A stretch of 64,000 bases of DNA, taken from Burkholderiales bacterium RIFCSPLOWO2_02_FULL_57_36 (lineage in GTDB: Bacteria > Pseudomonadota > Gammaproteobacteria > Burkholderiales > Burkholderiaceae_D). The DNA lies in NCBI GenBank assembly GCA_001770855.1, contig MESE01000057.1, positions 62,001-126,000 on the forward strand, in the 5' to 3' direction. Shown here piece after piece: positions 56,465-64,000 of the stretch. Both the position numbers and the translations under genes were made by a program. Each line of letters opens with the position of its first letter. Positions within the stretch are counted from its first letter, which is position 1. Below the pieces are notes generated by a model. It did no database searches, was not told where the DNA came from, and was given only the letters and a program-made list of their open reading frames with translations.

Positions 56465-56926
56465 TTTTACTCCTGGTTGGCAATCGACGTATTGCTCATG
56501 AATTTACCTGCATCGGTTTGCCAAGTAATTGTTACTGTCAACGCGCACTTATGAAAACAAGATGACGATCGAGAATGGAAAATCAAACGTCGAAGAATCA
56601 GCCGGCAAGCAGCACGCATTAAAATGCGATTTGAGTATGAGATGTCTTTATACAAACATCCCATTTTTTATTGATTGCAGAACCAGCAAATAGAATTAGG
56701 CGGACGCGAGTTGGGCTAGCGGAGCGCAACGTGTTAATGAAATATAGCATGGCATGTTTCTGCATATTAAATATATAAACCTTAATTTATTTACTGACGC
56801 AGTTTTGCGACAGGAGGAAGGGAACGTATCGGGAAATTTGCAGATATTTTTACCTTTCGTCGGTTTTTCCGGGCCATGGTTATATCAGCGTCGATGAACA
56901 TCATTCCATCCTTTTCAAACGCGGCA
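56465..56926. other. Intergenic region between the chemoreceptor and xerD
   Basis: About 460 bases, AT-rich between 56730 and 56800, with no credible gene. The 65-residue minus-strand frame at 56467-56664 lacks a ribosome site and has no protein-like pattern. It probably holds the chemoreceptor promoter, but no clear sigma-28 or sigma-70 element was identified. Confidence 0.4.
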
Positions 56927-57832
56927 TCACCCGCGCGGATGATGCTGTGCATGCAACTTCTTCAGACGCTCGCGCGCGACGTGCGTATAGATTTGCGTTG
57001 TTGATATATCGGCATGTCCAAGCAGCAGCTGCACCACGCGCAAATCGGCGCCATGGTTCAACAGATGGGTGGCGAACGCGTGGCGCAAGGTATGCGGCGA
57101 CAATGGTGCATGGATGCCGGCTTTAAGCGCATATTTCTTGACCAGCACCCAGAACATTTGCCGGGTCATCGCGCCGCCGCGCGCGGTGACGAATAGTGCA
57201 TCGTCGATCTGGCCGTTCAGGATCATCTGGCGTCCGTCCTTCAGATATCGTTCGATCCAGACGCGCGCCTCTTCGCCGAACGGAACCAGCCGCGTCTTGG
57301 CCCCTTTCCCGGTAATGCGCAACACGCCTTCATTCATGCCGACTTCAACCGATTTCAACAACACCAGTTCGGATACCCGCAACCCGCTTGCATACATCAG
57401 TTCCAGCATCGTGCGGTCGCGCAGGCCGAGCGGCGCGGCCACGTCGGGTGAAGCCAGCAAGGCTTCCACTTGCGCTTCGGACAGGGCCTTCGGAAAACGC
57501 GGCGGCTGCTTGGCCGATTTCATACGCAGGCAAGGGTCGGCCGATATCCTGTTCTGGCGCAGGGCCAACTGGTAAAACCGCTTCAAGACCGCCAGGCGCC
57601 GATTCGCCGATGTTGCCTTGGATGCGGCGTGGCGTGCCGCAAAATAGGCGTTCAGATCCTCGGCCTGCGCAGCCAATAAAGTCTTGTGCCGTTCGACTCG
57701 CAGCCAGGCAGAAAAAAGACTCAGGTCGCGCCGGTACGCATCCAGCGAATTTTTTGCCAAGCCGTCTTCCAGCCACAACGTGTCGCAGAATTCATCGATC
57801 GCCGCCTGATCGGTTGGTGCGTTGTCATGCAT
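56927..57832 (-). CDS. xerD: Site-specific tyrosine recombinase XerD
   Basis: 301 residues. N-terminal SAM-like domain (AIDEFCDTLWLEDGLAKNSLDAYRRDL) and catalytic domain with Arg in YASGLRVSEL, Lys in GKGAKTR, HxxR in SPHTLRHAFATHLL, His in LGHADISTTQIYTHV and the Tyr nucleophile in IYTHV. It resolves chromosome dimers at dif with XerC. The length and linked housekeeping context favour XerD over a mobile integrase. Its ATG overlaps the ogt stop (ATGA). Confidence 0.95.
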   Translation of the reverse strand: MHDNAPTDQAAIDEFCDTLWLEDGLAKNSLDAYRRDLSLFSAWLRVERHKTLLAAQAEDLNAYFAARHAASKATSANRRLAVLKRFYQLALRQNRISADPCLRMKSAKQPPRFPKALSEAQVEALLASPDVAAPLGLRDRTMLELMYASGLRVSELVLLKSVEVGMNEGVLRITGKGAKTRLVPFGEEARVWIERYLKDGRQMILNGQIDDALFVTARGGAMTRQMFWVLVKKYALKAGIHAPLSPHTLRHAFATHLLNHGADLRVVQLLLGHADISTTQIYTHVARERLKKLHAQHHPRG

Positions 57833-58329
57833 CAGAAACCCTTGACGCCCTCATGCGCAAGCAGCCAGCGTTTGACGCCCAGGTGAAATCCGGTCGCATC
57901 ATCGTGATTGGCGAAGCCGCCCAGTCCGCCGCTTGCGGTCACGCGGTGGCAAGGCACCACCAAGGGAAACCAGTTCGCGCCGCAAGCCTGGCCGACCGCG
58001 CGCGGCGCCGATTGAATGATGCGCGCCACTTCGCCATAGGTCAGCACGTCGCCGCGCGGAATTGCCGAGATGGTCTTCCATACCTTGTGCTGGAACGCGG
58101 TGCCGACCGGCGCCAGCGGCAGGTCGAACCGAAAATCCGGCTGCTCGAAATATTTTTCTATTTGTTTCGCCGCCCGTTCCGCCAACTCATCGATCGGGGA
58201 TTTTTCAATGTAATGCGATGGAAGATAAACCAGTTCCCGCACCAGGCCGGATTCGGTGCGAATGCCGATGGCGCCGAAAGGCACGGCAACGACTGCGGAA
58301 AACAAGATGTCTCGATTGATTTTCATCAT
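57832..58329 (-). CDS. ogt: Methylated-DNA-protein-cysteine methyltransferase
   Basis: 165 residues from the ATG at 58329. The active-site motif VVPCHRV carries the acceptor Cys, preceded by YGEVARIIQSAPRAVGQACGANW and followed by GGLGGFANHDDATGFHLGVKRWLLAHEG, all typical of O6-alkylguanine transferase. It repairs O6-methylguanine in a suicide reaction. It is upstream of xerD with overlapping start and stop, so the two are cotranscribed. Confidence 0.95.
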   Translation of the reverse strand: MMKINRDILFSAVVAVPFGAIGIRTESGLVRELVYLPSHYIEKSPIDELAERAAKQIEKYFEQPDFRFDLPLAPVGTAFQHKVWKTISAIPRGDVLTYGEVARIIQSAPRAVGQACGANWFPLVVPCHRVTASGGLGGFANHDDATGFHLGVKRWLLAHEGVKGF

Positions 58330-58342
58330 ATTAGGGTAAAAC

Positions 58343-58371
58343 AAAAAGGCGCAGCTTGCGATGCGCTTTTT
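58343..58371. terminator. Bidirectional terminator between dctM and ogt
   Basis: AAAAAGGCGCA (58343-58353) and TGCGCTTTTT (58362-58371) form a short stem flanked by A and T runs on both strands. On the minus strand it would terminate the dctPQM transcript before ogt. Confidence 0.7.
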
Positions 58372-58402
58372 GCCATTCCATGCATGGTGCCGATGAAATA
58401 AC

Positions 58403-59686
58403 CTATTTGCCGAAAATTAGATTTGGCAGCCACAATGAAATTTGCGGTATATAAGTAATAATCATCAGGAATACCAGACTCGTCAACAACCACGGCACCA
58501 CGGAAACCGCCAATTCGGTGATTCCCATCTTGGTAATGCCGGACGCAACATACAGGTTCAATCCAACCGGCGGCGTTACCATGCCAATTTCCATATTGAC
58601 CACCATGATGATGCCGAAATGAATCGGATCAATCCCGAGCGCGATCGCAATCGGAAACAGGATCGGCGCCATGATCAGCACAATCGCGGCCGGGTCCATC
58701 ACGCTCCCGGCTACCAGTAACAGCACGTTGACCACCAGCAGGAAGGCAACGATGCCAAAACCCTGATCCATGATCCATGTTGCCATGGCCTGCGGAATTT
58801 GTTCGCTGGTCATGAGGAATGAAAACAATACCGCGTTGGTGATGATATACAACAGCATGGCCGACATCGACGCCGAGTCGCGCAGCACTCTCGGCACCTG
58901 TTTCAGGCTCAGGTCCTTGTAGACAAACACCGCAATGACGAATGCATATACCGCGGACATCGCCGCCGCTTCGGTCGGCGTGAAGATGCCGCTGTAGATG
59001 CCGCCCATGACGATGATGATCAGCAGCAGGCCCCAGGCACTCTTCTTGAAGCTTTTGTAGCGCTCGCCCCATGATGCTCTGGGCATGCGCGGATAGCCTT
59101 TCTTGAACGCCAGGTACCATGTTATTCCCAGAAGCATGGTGGCGAGCATCAGTCCCGGGATGACGCCGGCCATGAACATTCTGCCGATCGAACTGTTGGT
59201 CGATACCGCATACATCACCATCACGATCGACGGCGGGATCAGAATTCCCAGTCCGCCGGAGGTGGCGATCACCCCGGCGCCGAAGCGCTTCGGATAACCC
59301 TGCTTGACCATAGCCGGCATGAGGATGGCGCCGATCGCCACTACAGTGGCGGGGCTTGAACCCGAGATCGCGGCAAATAGCGCGCAAGCCACCACGGCGC
59401 CCAATGCCAATCCGCCATGCCAGTGTCCAACCATCGACGTGGCGAAATTGATCATCCTGCGTGCGACACCGCCGTGAGTCAGGAAATTGCCGGCCAGGAT
59501 AAAGAACGGAATCGCCATGATTTCGAACTTTTCAATGCCGGTGAACAGTTTCAGTGCTACCGCCTCGACTGGCACATCGGTCATCGTGAACAGGAAGGTC
59601 AACACCGTCAAGCCGAGCGAAATTGAAATCGGCATGCCGGTCAGCATCAGCACGAACAGCAATACAAAAATGATTGCGGCGTTCAT
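58403..59686 (-). CDS. dctM: TRAP transporter large permease DctM
   Basis: 427 residues, about 12 membrane segments. Family features include GMPISISLGLTVLTFLF, FEIMAIPFFILAGNFLTHGGVARRMI and IATSGGLGILIPPSIVMVMYAV. It drives sodium- or proton-coupled uptake of organic acids delivered by DctP. GGAGG precedes the ATG at 59686, which overlaps the dctQ stop by four bases. Confidence 0.96.
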   Translation of the reverse strand: MNAAIIFVLLFVLMLTGMPISISLGLTVLTFLFTMTDVPVEAVALKLFTGIEKFEIMAIPFFILAGNFLTHGGVARRMINFATSMVGHWHGGLALGAVVACALFAAISGSSPATVVAIGAILMPAMVKQGYPKRFGAGVIATSGGLGILIPPSIVMVMYAVSTNSSIGRMFMAGVIPGLMLATMLLGITWYLAFKKGYPRMPRASWGERYKSFKKSAWGLLLIIIVMGGIYSGIFTPTEAAAMSAVYAFVIAVFVYKDLSLKQVPRVLRDSASMSAMLLYIITNAVLFSFLMTSEQIPQAMATWIMDQGFGIVAFLLVVNVLLLVAGSVMDPAAIVLIMAPILFPIAIALGIDPIHFGIIMVVNMEIGMVTPPVGLNLYVASGITKMGITELAVSVVPWLLTSLVFLMIITYIPQISLWLPNLIFGK

Positions 59687-60240
59687 GCTTTCCCTCCGGC
59701 GGCTTCGTCAATGCCTTCGACATGCCCGTGATCATGGTGCGGCAGTTCTCCGGTCTTGATGAATTGCCAAGCGACTTGCAGGAAACGGAATGACATCAGA
59801 AATGAACCCAGTGGAATGGCGAGATAGACGATCCATATCGGTATCTCCAGCACTTCGGACACACTGCTGGTTTTGCTGAGGTCATAAACGAACGCTGAAC
59901 CGAGCGTACCGATGATGCCGGTAAACGTTGCGCCGGCCAGCAGACCGAATACGATCATCTTGTTGCGCCACGGCGTATTCAGCTTATTGAGCAGAATGTC
60001 GACGCCGACGTGAATGCCGGTACGCACACCATAGGCGGCGCCAAATTTGGCCATCCAGACAAACATGTAGATAGTCAGTTCCTGCGCCCAACTGGTGTTG
60101 AGCTTGATCAGCGCATCCTGCACGCCGGGAATCGGAAAGCCGGATGCATAACGATGCACCACCGCGACAAAAACAATAAGGGTGCCTGCCGCGAGCAAGA
60201 CCGTGATCAACCACTCTTCCAGGTGGTCAAGGAACTTCAT
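59683..60240 (-). CDS. dctQ: TRAP transporter small permease DctQ
   Basis: 185 residues with four membrane segments (LEEWLITVLLAAGTLIVFVAVVHRYA, the W-rich WAQELTIYMFVWMAKFGAAYGVRTG that is typical of DctQ, then two more) and a His-rich tail. It forms the membrane complex with DctM. Start at 60240 has AGGAGTCC upstream; an 11-residue extension is rejected. Order dctP-dctQ-dctM on the minus strand. Confidence 0.95.
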   Translation of the reverse strand: MKFLDHLEEWLITVLLAAGTLIVFVAVVHRYASGFPIPGVQDALIKLNTSWAQELTIYMFVWMAKFGAAYGVRTGIHVGVDILLNKLNTPWRNKMIVFGLLAGATFTGIIGTLGSAFVYDLSKTSSVSEVLEIPIWIVYLAIPLGSFLMSFRFLQVAWQFIKTGELPHHDHGHVEGIDEAAGGKA

Positions 60241-60365
60241 AAGGACTCCTATTCGACTAGGGGAAGACATCATCCGTCTTCCCCTTAAAACAATACCGAT
60301 TGCAGATCAGGCCGGCAACCAACTTCAAAGCCTGCCGGCCGGAGCGCTATCGGGTTGACAGATAA

Positions 60366-61370
60366 CTATTTGACGCCCAGTGCGGCCGCTTCTTTGTTGA
60401 CGGCATTGATCAAATCCTTGCCGATACGATCTTCCATTTCCTTGTGTACCGGCAACAGCGCCTTGCGCCACTCAGCCTTGTCCTTGTCGCTCAAGGCATA
60501 GATCGTGGTCTTGCCGGACGCCTTGACCGCTTCCATGGCCTTGTCGTTCTCTTGCTTGGCAATTGCGTTGGCGTACTTGGTCGCATCCTTCATTGCTTTT
60601 TCCAGCCCGGTACGAATATCGGCCGGCAAGCCATCCCAGAACTTCTTGTTGACGATGACCGCATAGCCCAGATAACCGTGATCCGAAAGGGTCACATGCT
60701 TCTGTACTTCATGCATCTTCTGGGTATAGAGATTGGATGGCGGATTTTCGGTGCCATCGACCACGCCTGTCTGCAACGCCTGATACACCTCGGAGAACGC
60801 CATGACCTGCGGATTGGCGCCTAAGGCGCGCATCTGCGCATCCAACACCTTGGATGACTGGATACGCATCTTCAATCCCTTGAAATCCGCTGGCGTGTGC
60901 AGCGGTTTGTTGGCGGACATGACCTTGAAGCCGTTATCCCAATACGCCAGGCCTGTAATTCCCTTGGACGACAGCTTGTCGAACAGGCTTTTGCCGATCG
61001 GGCCTTCGGTCACGCGGTACAGTACATCCTTGGTCGGGAAAATATACGGTAGATCGAATACTTCGAATTCCTTTACACCCAGCGGGCCGAACTTGGCCAG
61101 CGACGGCGCCAGCATCTGCACCGCGCCGAGTTGCAACGCTTCCATTTCTTCCTTATCCTTGTACAGCGTGCTGTTCGGGTATACCTCAACCTTGACGCGG
61201 CCCTTGGTCTCTTTCTCGGCCAACTCCTGGAAGCGCAGCGCTCCCTTGCCTTTTGGCGTTTCGTTCGCCACGACATGGCTGAATTTGATCACGATCGGCG
61301 TTTGGGCAATTGCGTTCGTGCTCACGACGGCAGCAGCGGAAAGCATGAATAGCAGTGATTTCAGTTTCAT
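60366..61370 (-). CDS. dctP: TRAP transporter substrate-binding protein DctP
   Basis: 334 residues. A signal peptide ends TNAIA-Q, followed by the DctP start VIKFSHVVANETPKGKGALRFQELAEK. It includes GLKMRIQSSKVLDAQMRALGANPQVMAFSEVYQALQTGVVDGTENP, with the Arg expected to bind the carboxylate of C4-dicarboxylates. ATG at 61370 follows AGGAGATATCC. It is first of the dctPQM operon, divergent from the sensor kinase gene. Confidence 0.95.
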   Translation of the reverse strand: MKLKSLLFMLSAAAVVSTNAIAQTPIVIKFSHVVANETPKGKGALRFQELAEKETKGRVKVEVYPNSTLYKDKEEMEALQLGAVQMLAPSLAKFGPLGVKEFEVFDLPYIFPTKDVLYRVTEGPIGKSLFDKLSSKGITGLAYWDNGFKVMSANKPLHTPADFKGLKMRIQSSKVLDAQMRALGANPQVMAFSEVYQALQTGVVDGTENPPSNLYTQKMHEVQKHVTLSDHGYLGYAVIVNKKFWDGLPADIRTGLEKAMKDATKYANAIAKQENDKAMEAVKASGKTTIYALSDKDKAEWRKALLPVHKEMEDRIGKDLINAVNKEAAALGVK

Positions 61371-61447
61371 GGATATCTCCTGTTAAATGGAAGAACAAGA
61401 TGTTTAGTCTTGATCAATATTGTCACCATCGATGAAACCGCCACAAG

Positions 61448-61461
61448 TGTGGTTAACCACA
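61448..61461. promoter_or_regulatory. 14-bp palindrome in the dctP/dctS divergent region
   Basis: TGTGGTTAACCACA is a perfect palindrome between dctP and the sensor kinase gene. Its position, about 80 bases from dctP and 50 from the kinase start, suits an operator for the DctR-like regulator. No protein is proven to bind it. Confidence 0.5.
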
Positions 61462-61508
61462 ATTCACCCACCGCCGATACCGGCGCCCGATCCGCTACAC
61501 TGGCGGTC

Positions 61509-63548
61509 ATGAACACGACTCGATTCACTTCTATTTTCAAACGGCTCCCCAGCCGCAAACCGGCGTGGCGATGGCTGCTTCCGGTATGTCTGATACTTTT
61601 ATTTTTGTCAACATTGCTGTGGCTGCCGTTGCAAGTCCAGCGGATCGAGGCAAATGAGCGGCAGGAACAGTTGATCGCCGACACACTATGGGTCGAACAA
61701 ACGATTCGCTTCCAGTTAAGCCGTACCGAGGAAAATTTGCGCTTGGCCGGTACTGAAATTGCGGCTGGATATCTCTCCGGGGAACGATTGCGGCATCGAT
61801 TGTCGGCTCTGATCAGGAGTAATCGTGAAATACACCGCATCGTGTGGCTCGATGCCAAGGGGAATTCATTGATTTCGACCGGCGCAGACGATGTCACGCT
61901 TGGCGATTTTCCGCTCTCGTCGCGGACGGCTTCGGCGGAGGCCCGCCGCATAAAAATTCCGCAGTACAGCCATCCCGCGTTACCGCATTCCGCCACCGGC
62001 CCCATGTTGATGGACTATCATGTGCCGCTTTTTTTAGGTGATACCTATCTCGGCAGCCTGATTGCCAGCTATCGAACTTCCAGCATCCTGGACGAGATGG
62101 TGCCTTGGTGGTTTGCGCAGGACAATGAGATCGTGCTGGCGGATAGCGACGACGGCATTATCGAAAAACGCGCGTCGGGAGGTTCGGGGCGGGGAATCTA
62201 TACGCACAGGCGCGCGCTCGACTTGCCGGGTGTAAACCTGGTATTGCGCACCAATAGCGTCAAAAGCGCACCCAAACTTTTACCTAACTTGCTGGTCGGT
62301 TCGGTGATTGCATTGTCGCTTGGCTTGTTATGGAGTCTGGGCGCGCTCTGGCGCGATATCAATCGCCGGATGGCGGCGGAAGGTGCGTTGCGCGAACAAA
62401 TGCTATTTCGCAAGGCAATGGAAAATTCCTTGTTGACCGGTTTGCGCGCACGCGATCTGGAGGGGCGCGTCACCTACGTCAATCCGGCGTTTTGCCAAAT
62501 GGTCGGACTGGCCGCGGAAGAGCTTGTGGGGAAAATGCCGCCCATGCCTTACTGGGCGCCGGAAGCAATGGAAGAATATCAGACCCGTTTTTCACAAGTG
62601 CTGTCAGGTACGGTAACGCCGCAGTTCGAAACAGTATTCCAGCGCGCCGGCGGGGAACGGTTTCCCGCATTGATTTTCGAGTCGCCGCTACTCGACGACA
62701 CCGGCAAGCAAACCGGATGGATGGGATCCATCCTGGATATTTCCGATCGCAAGAAAGTGGAAGACTTGAATCGGCGCCAGCAGGAAAAGCTGCAAGCCAG
62801 TTCGAGATTGGCCAGCATGGGTGAAATCGCCAGCACGCTTGCGCATGAATTGAACCAGCCGCTCGCTGCGATTTCGAGCTACACCACCGGTGCCCTGAAC
62901 CTGATCAATAGCAGCCTGGAACAATCCCGGGCGGTGGACTCGGAACTGCTTAAATCCGCGCTGGAAAAGGCCAGCGTTCAGGCGCAACGGGCGGGACACG
63001 TGATCCGCAGCGTGCATGCGTTTGTAAAAAAACGCGAGGCTTCCCGCGAGGTAGTGACGATCCGGACACTGTTCGACAATGTAATCCCATTGGTCGAGTT
63101 GCAAGCACGTCAATTTTTTGTGTCGATTCAGACCAGTGTCGCTCCGAACCTGCCTCCGGTTCTGGCGGACGGCGTATTGCTGGAGCAGGTACTGTTGAAT
63201 CTGACTCGCAATGCAATCGAAGCAATGCAAAACATTACCCCGGAGCGCCGCGTGCTGCGGATTATCGCCAAACTCGAAGCCTCGTCTACCGCGCCGAACG
63301 TCGTGGTTTCAGTGATCGATCGCGGTCATGGCATTCCCGATGATGTCATGGAACGATTGTTTTCACCGTTTTTTTCCACCAAGGCCGAGGGGATGGGAAT
63401 GGGGCTCAACATTTGCCGCACCGCGGTCGAGTTCCACGGCGGAACGCTCACCCATGCAAACAATCCCCAAGGCGGGACGATTTTCCGGTTTTCGCTGCCG
63501 GCATTTACAAAAAACACCACGGATTCGACGGCCGCCAATACAATATAA
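61509..63548 (+). CDS. dctS: DctS-like C4-dicarboxylate sensor histidine kinase
   Basis: 679 residues from the ATG at 61509. One membrane segment (WRWLLPVCLILLFLSTLLWLPL), a periplasmic sensor of about 230 residues, a second segment (LLVGSVIALSLGLLWSLGAL), a PAS domain (MLFRKAMENSLLTGLRARDLEGRVTYVN), then HisKA with MGEIASTLAHELNQPLAAISSY. The ATPase domain has GHGIPDDVMERLFSPFFSTK and GMGMGLNICR. DctS is favoured over DctB because the next gene encodes a FixJ-like, not NtrC-like, regulator. It is divergent from dctPQM. Confidence 0.92.
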   Translation: MNTTRFTSIFKRLPSRKPAWRWLLPVCLILLFLSTLLWLPLQVQRIEANERQEQLIADTLWVEQTIRFQLSRTEENLRLAGTEIAAGYLSGERLRHRLSALIRSNREIHRIVWLDAKGNSLISTGADDVTLGDFPLSSRTASAEARRIKIPQYSHPALPHSATGPMLMDYHVPLFLGDTYLGSLIASYRTSSILDEMVPWWFAQDNEIVLADSDDGIIEKRASGGSGRGIYTHRRALDLPGVNLVLRTNSVKSAPKLLPNLLVGSVIALSLGLLWSLGALWRDINRRMAAEGALREQMLFRKAMENSLLTGLRARDLEGRVTYVNPAFCQMVGLAAEELVGKMPPMPYWAPEAMEEYQTRFSQVLSGTVTPQFETVFQRAGGERFPALIFESPLLDDTGKQTGWMGSILDISDRKKVEDLNRRQQEKLQASSRLASMGEIASTLAHELNQPLAAISSYTTGALNLINSSLEQSRAVDSELLKSALEKASVQAQRAGHVIRSVHAFVKKREASREVVTIRTLFDNVIPLVELQARQFFVSIQTSVAPNLPPVLADGVLLEQVLLNLTRNAIEAMQNITPERRVLRIIAKLEASSTAPNVVVSVIDRGHGIPDDVMERLFSPFFSTKAEGMGMGLNICRTAVEFHGGTLTHANNPQGGTIFRFSLPAFTKNTTDSTAANTI

Positions 63549-63670
63549 GCCAGCCGGTAAAATTGTCCCAATCGTTCGCAGGGCGTTTTTTCGCTACACT
63601 GCTGGTCTTTCGTCCGATTCTCGACCAATGAATCGGCGTACCCAACCTGGCCAATATTTCGGGAGATCGA

Positions 63671-64000
63671 ATGCTGCACATTGTCGATGACGAAGAAGCG
63701 ATACGGGACTCACTTACATGGTTGGCAAAGTCGCGTGCGATTTCCTCAACCTCATATGAAAGCGGCGAAAAATTTCTCGCGGCTTTTGACAACACAATCG
63801 TTTTCGACGCGGAAGGCGATTGTTTGCTGCTCGATATTCGAATGCCGGCCGTCAGCGGTGTCGCGTTGTTCGACGGGCTTGACAAACAAGGGTTGACGCG
63901 CCGCATGCCGGTGATTTTTCTGACCGGTCACGGCGATGTACCGCTGGCGGTCGATACATTGAAGCGCGGCGCATTCGATTTCTTCGAAAAACCGTTCAAC
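63671..64000 (+). CDS. dctR: DctR/FixJ-like response regulator (5' part; cut by window end)
   Basis: 110 residues of receiver domain: LHIVDDEEAIRDSLTWL (acidic pair), LLLDIRMPAVSGVALFD (phospho-acceptor Asp), PVIFLTGHGDVPLAVDTLKRGAFDFFEKPFN (conserved Thr and Lys). The pattern GDVPLAV...GAFDFFEKPF is typical of FixJ/NarL-class regulators with a LuxR-type output, but the output domain is outside the window. ATG at 63671 follows GGGAG. It follows the kinase gene by 122 bases. Confidence 0.87.
   Translation, partial: MLHIVDDEEAIRDSLTWLAKSRAISSTSYESGEKFLAAFDNTIVFDAEGDCLLLDIRMPAVSGVALFDGLDKQGLTRRMPVIFLTGHGDVPLAVDTLKRGAFDFFEKPFN

Overview
The window looks like chromosomal DNA of a betaproteobacterium, order Burkholderiales, most likely family Oxalobacteraceae. 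This is an inference from gene content: a sigma-70 with a long Lys/Ala-rich N-terminus, the rpsU-yqeY-dnaG-rpoD block, ybiB next to nasA, a PP2C/kinase fusion behind narK, and DctPQM with a DctS/DctR-like pair. No database search was possible. No CRISPR array, rRNA or intact insertion sequence was seen.

Layout. 1-3.6 kb: 5' part of rhlE, a family 2 glycosyltransferase, then a ~1.1 kb segment with a Doc-type toxin and AbrB-type antitoxin, bounded by an intact tRNA-Ile(CAU) and a degenerate copy of that tRNA's 3' half. 3.6-9.0 kb: macromolecular synthesis block rpsU-yqeY-dnaG-rpoD. 9.1-13.2 kb: a BaiN/HI0933 flavoprotein, a YbdK paralogue lacking two conserved acidic residues, and ybiB. 13.4-36 kb: a large nitrogen assimilation region. 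It holds nirB-nirD-nasA, the divergent narK with a phosphatase/kinase fusion, a GltB-like FMN protein, nrtA-nrtB-nrtC (NrtC with two ATPase halves), a redox operon (FAD/[2Fe-2S]/membrane protein, 11-haem-motif cytochrome, Tll0287-like haem protein, small cytochrome c, globin) and nasT. 36-44 kb: tsaD, a CPA2 antiporter with a second YbdK, plsY, ybaK, an EEP-fold phosphatase, a 54-aa TTG-start protein, rsuA and small unknown genes. 44-57 kb: signalling genes, namely a degenerate ABC ATPase, a 1661-aa kinase/AAA/GAF/GGDEF protein with a broken rearranged duplicate, a GGDEF-EAL protein overlapping a periplasmic binding protein, and a chemoreceptor. 57-64 kb: xerD, ogt, dctM-dctQ-dctP and a divergent DctS/DctR-like two-component system cut by the window end.

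How it fits together. Four sigma-54 type -24/-12 elements precede nirB, narK, nrtA and the redox operon, and NtrC-like GCACC-N5-GGTGC dyads lie upstream of the first three. The nrtA leader carries two A1/G4 hexaloop hairpins and a strong terminator, the ANTAR antitermination architecture, and nasT encodes an ANTAR protein. The redox operon leader also has a terminator just before its ribosome binding site. Nitrogen limitation (sigma-54/NtrC) and nitrate (NasT) are therefore predicted to jointly control nitrate uptake and an uncharacterised membrane/periplasmic multihaem electron-transfer module. That module is the best candidate here for an undescribed system.
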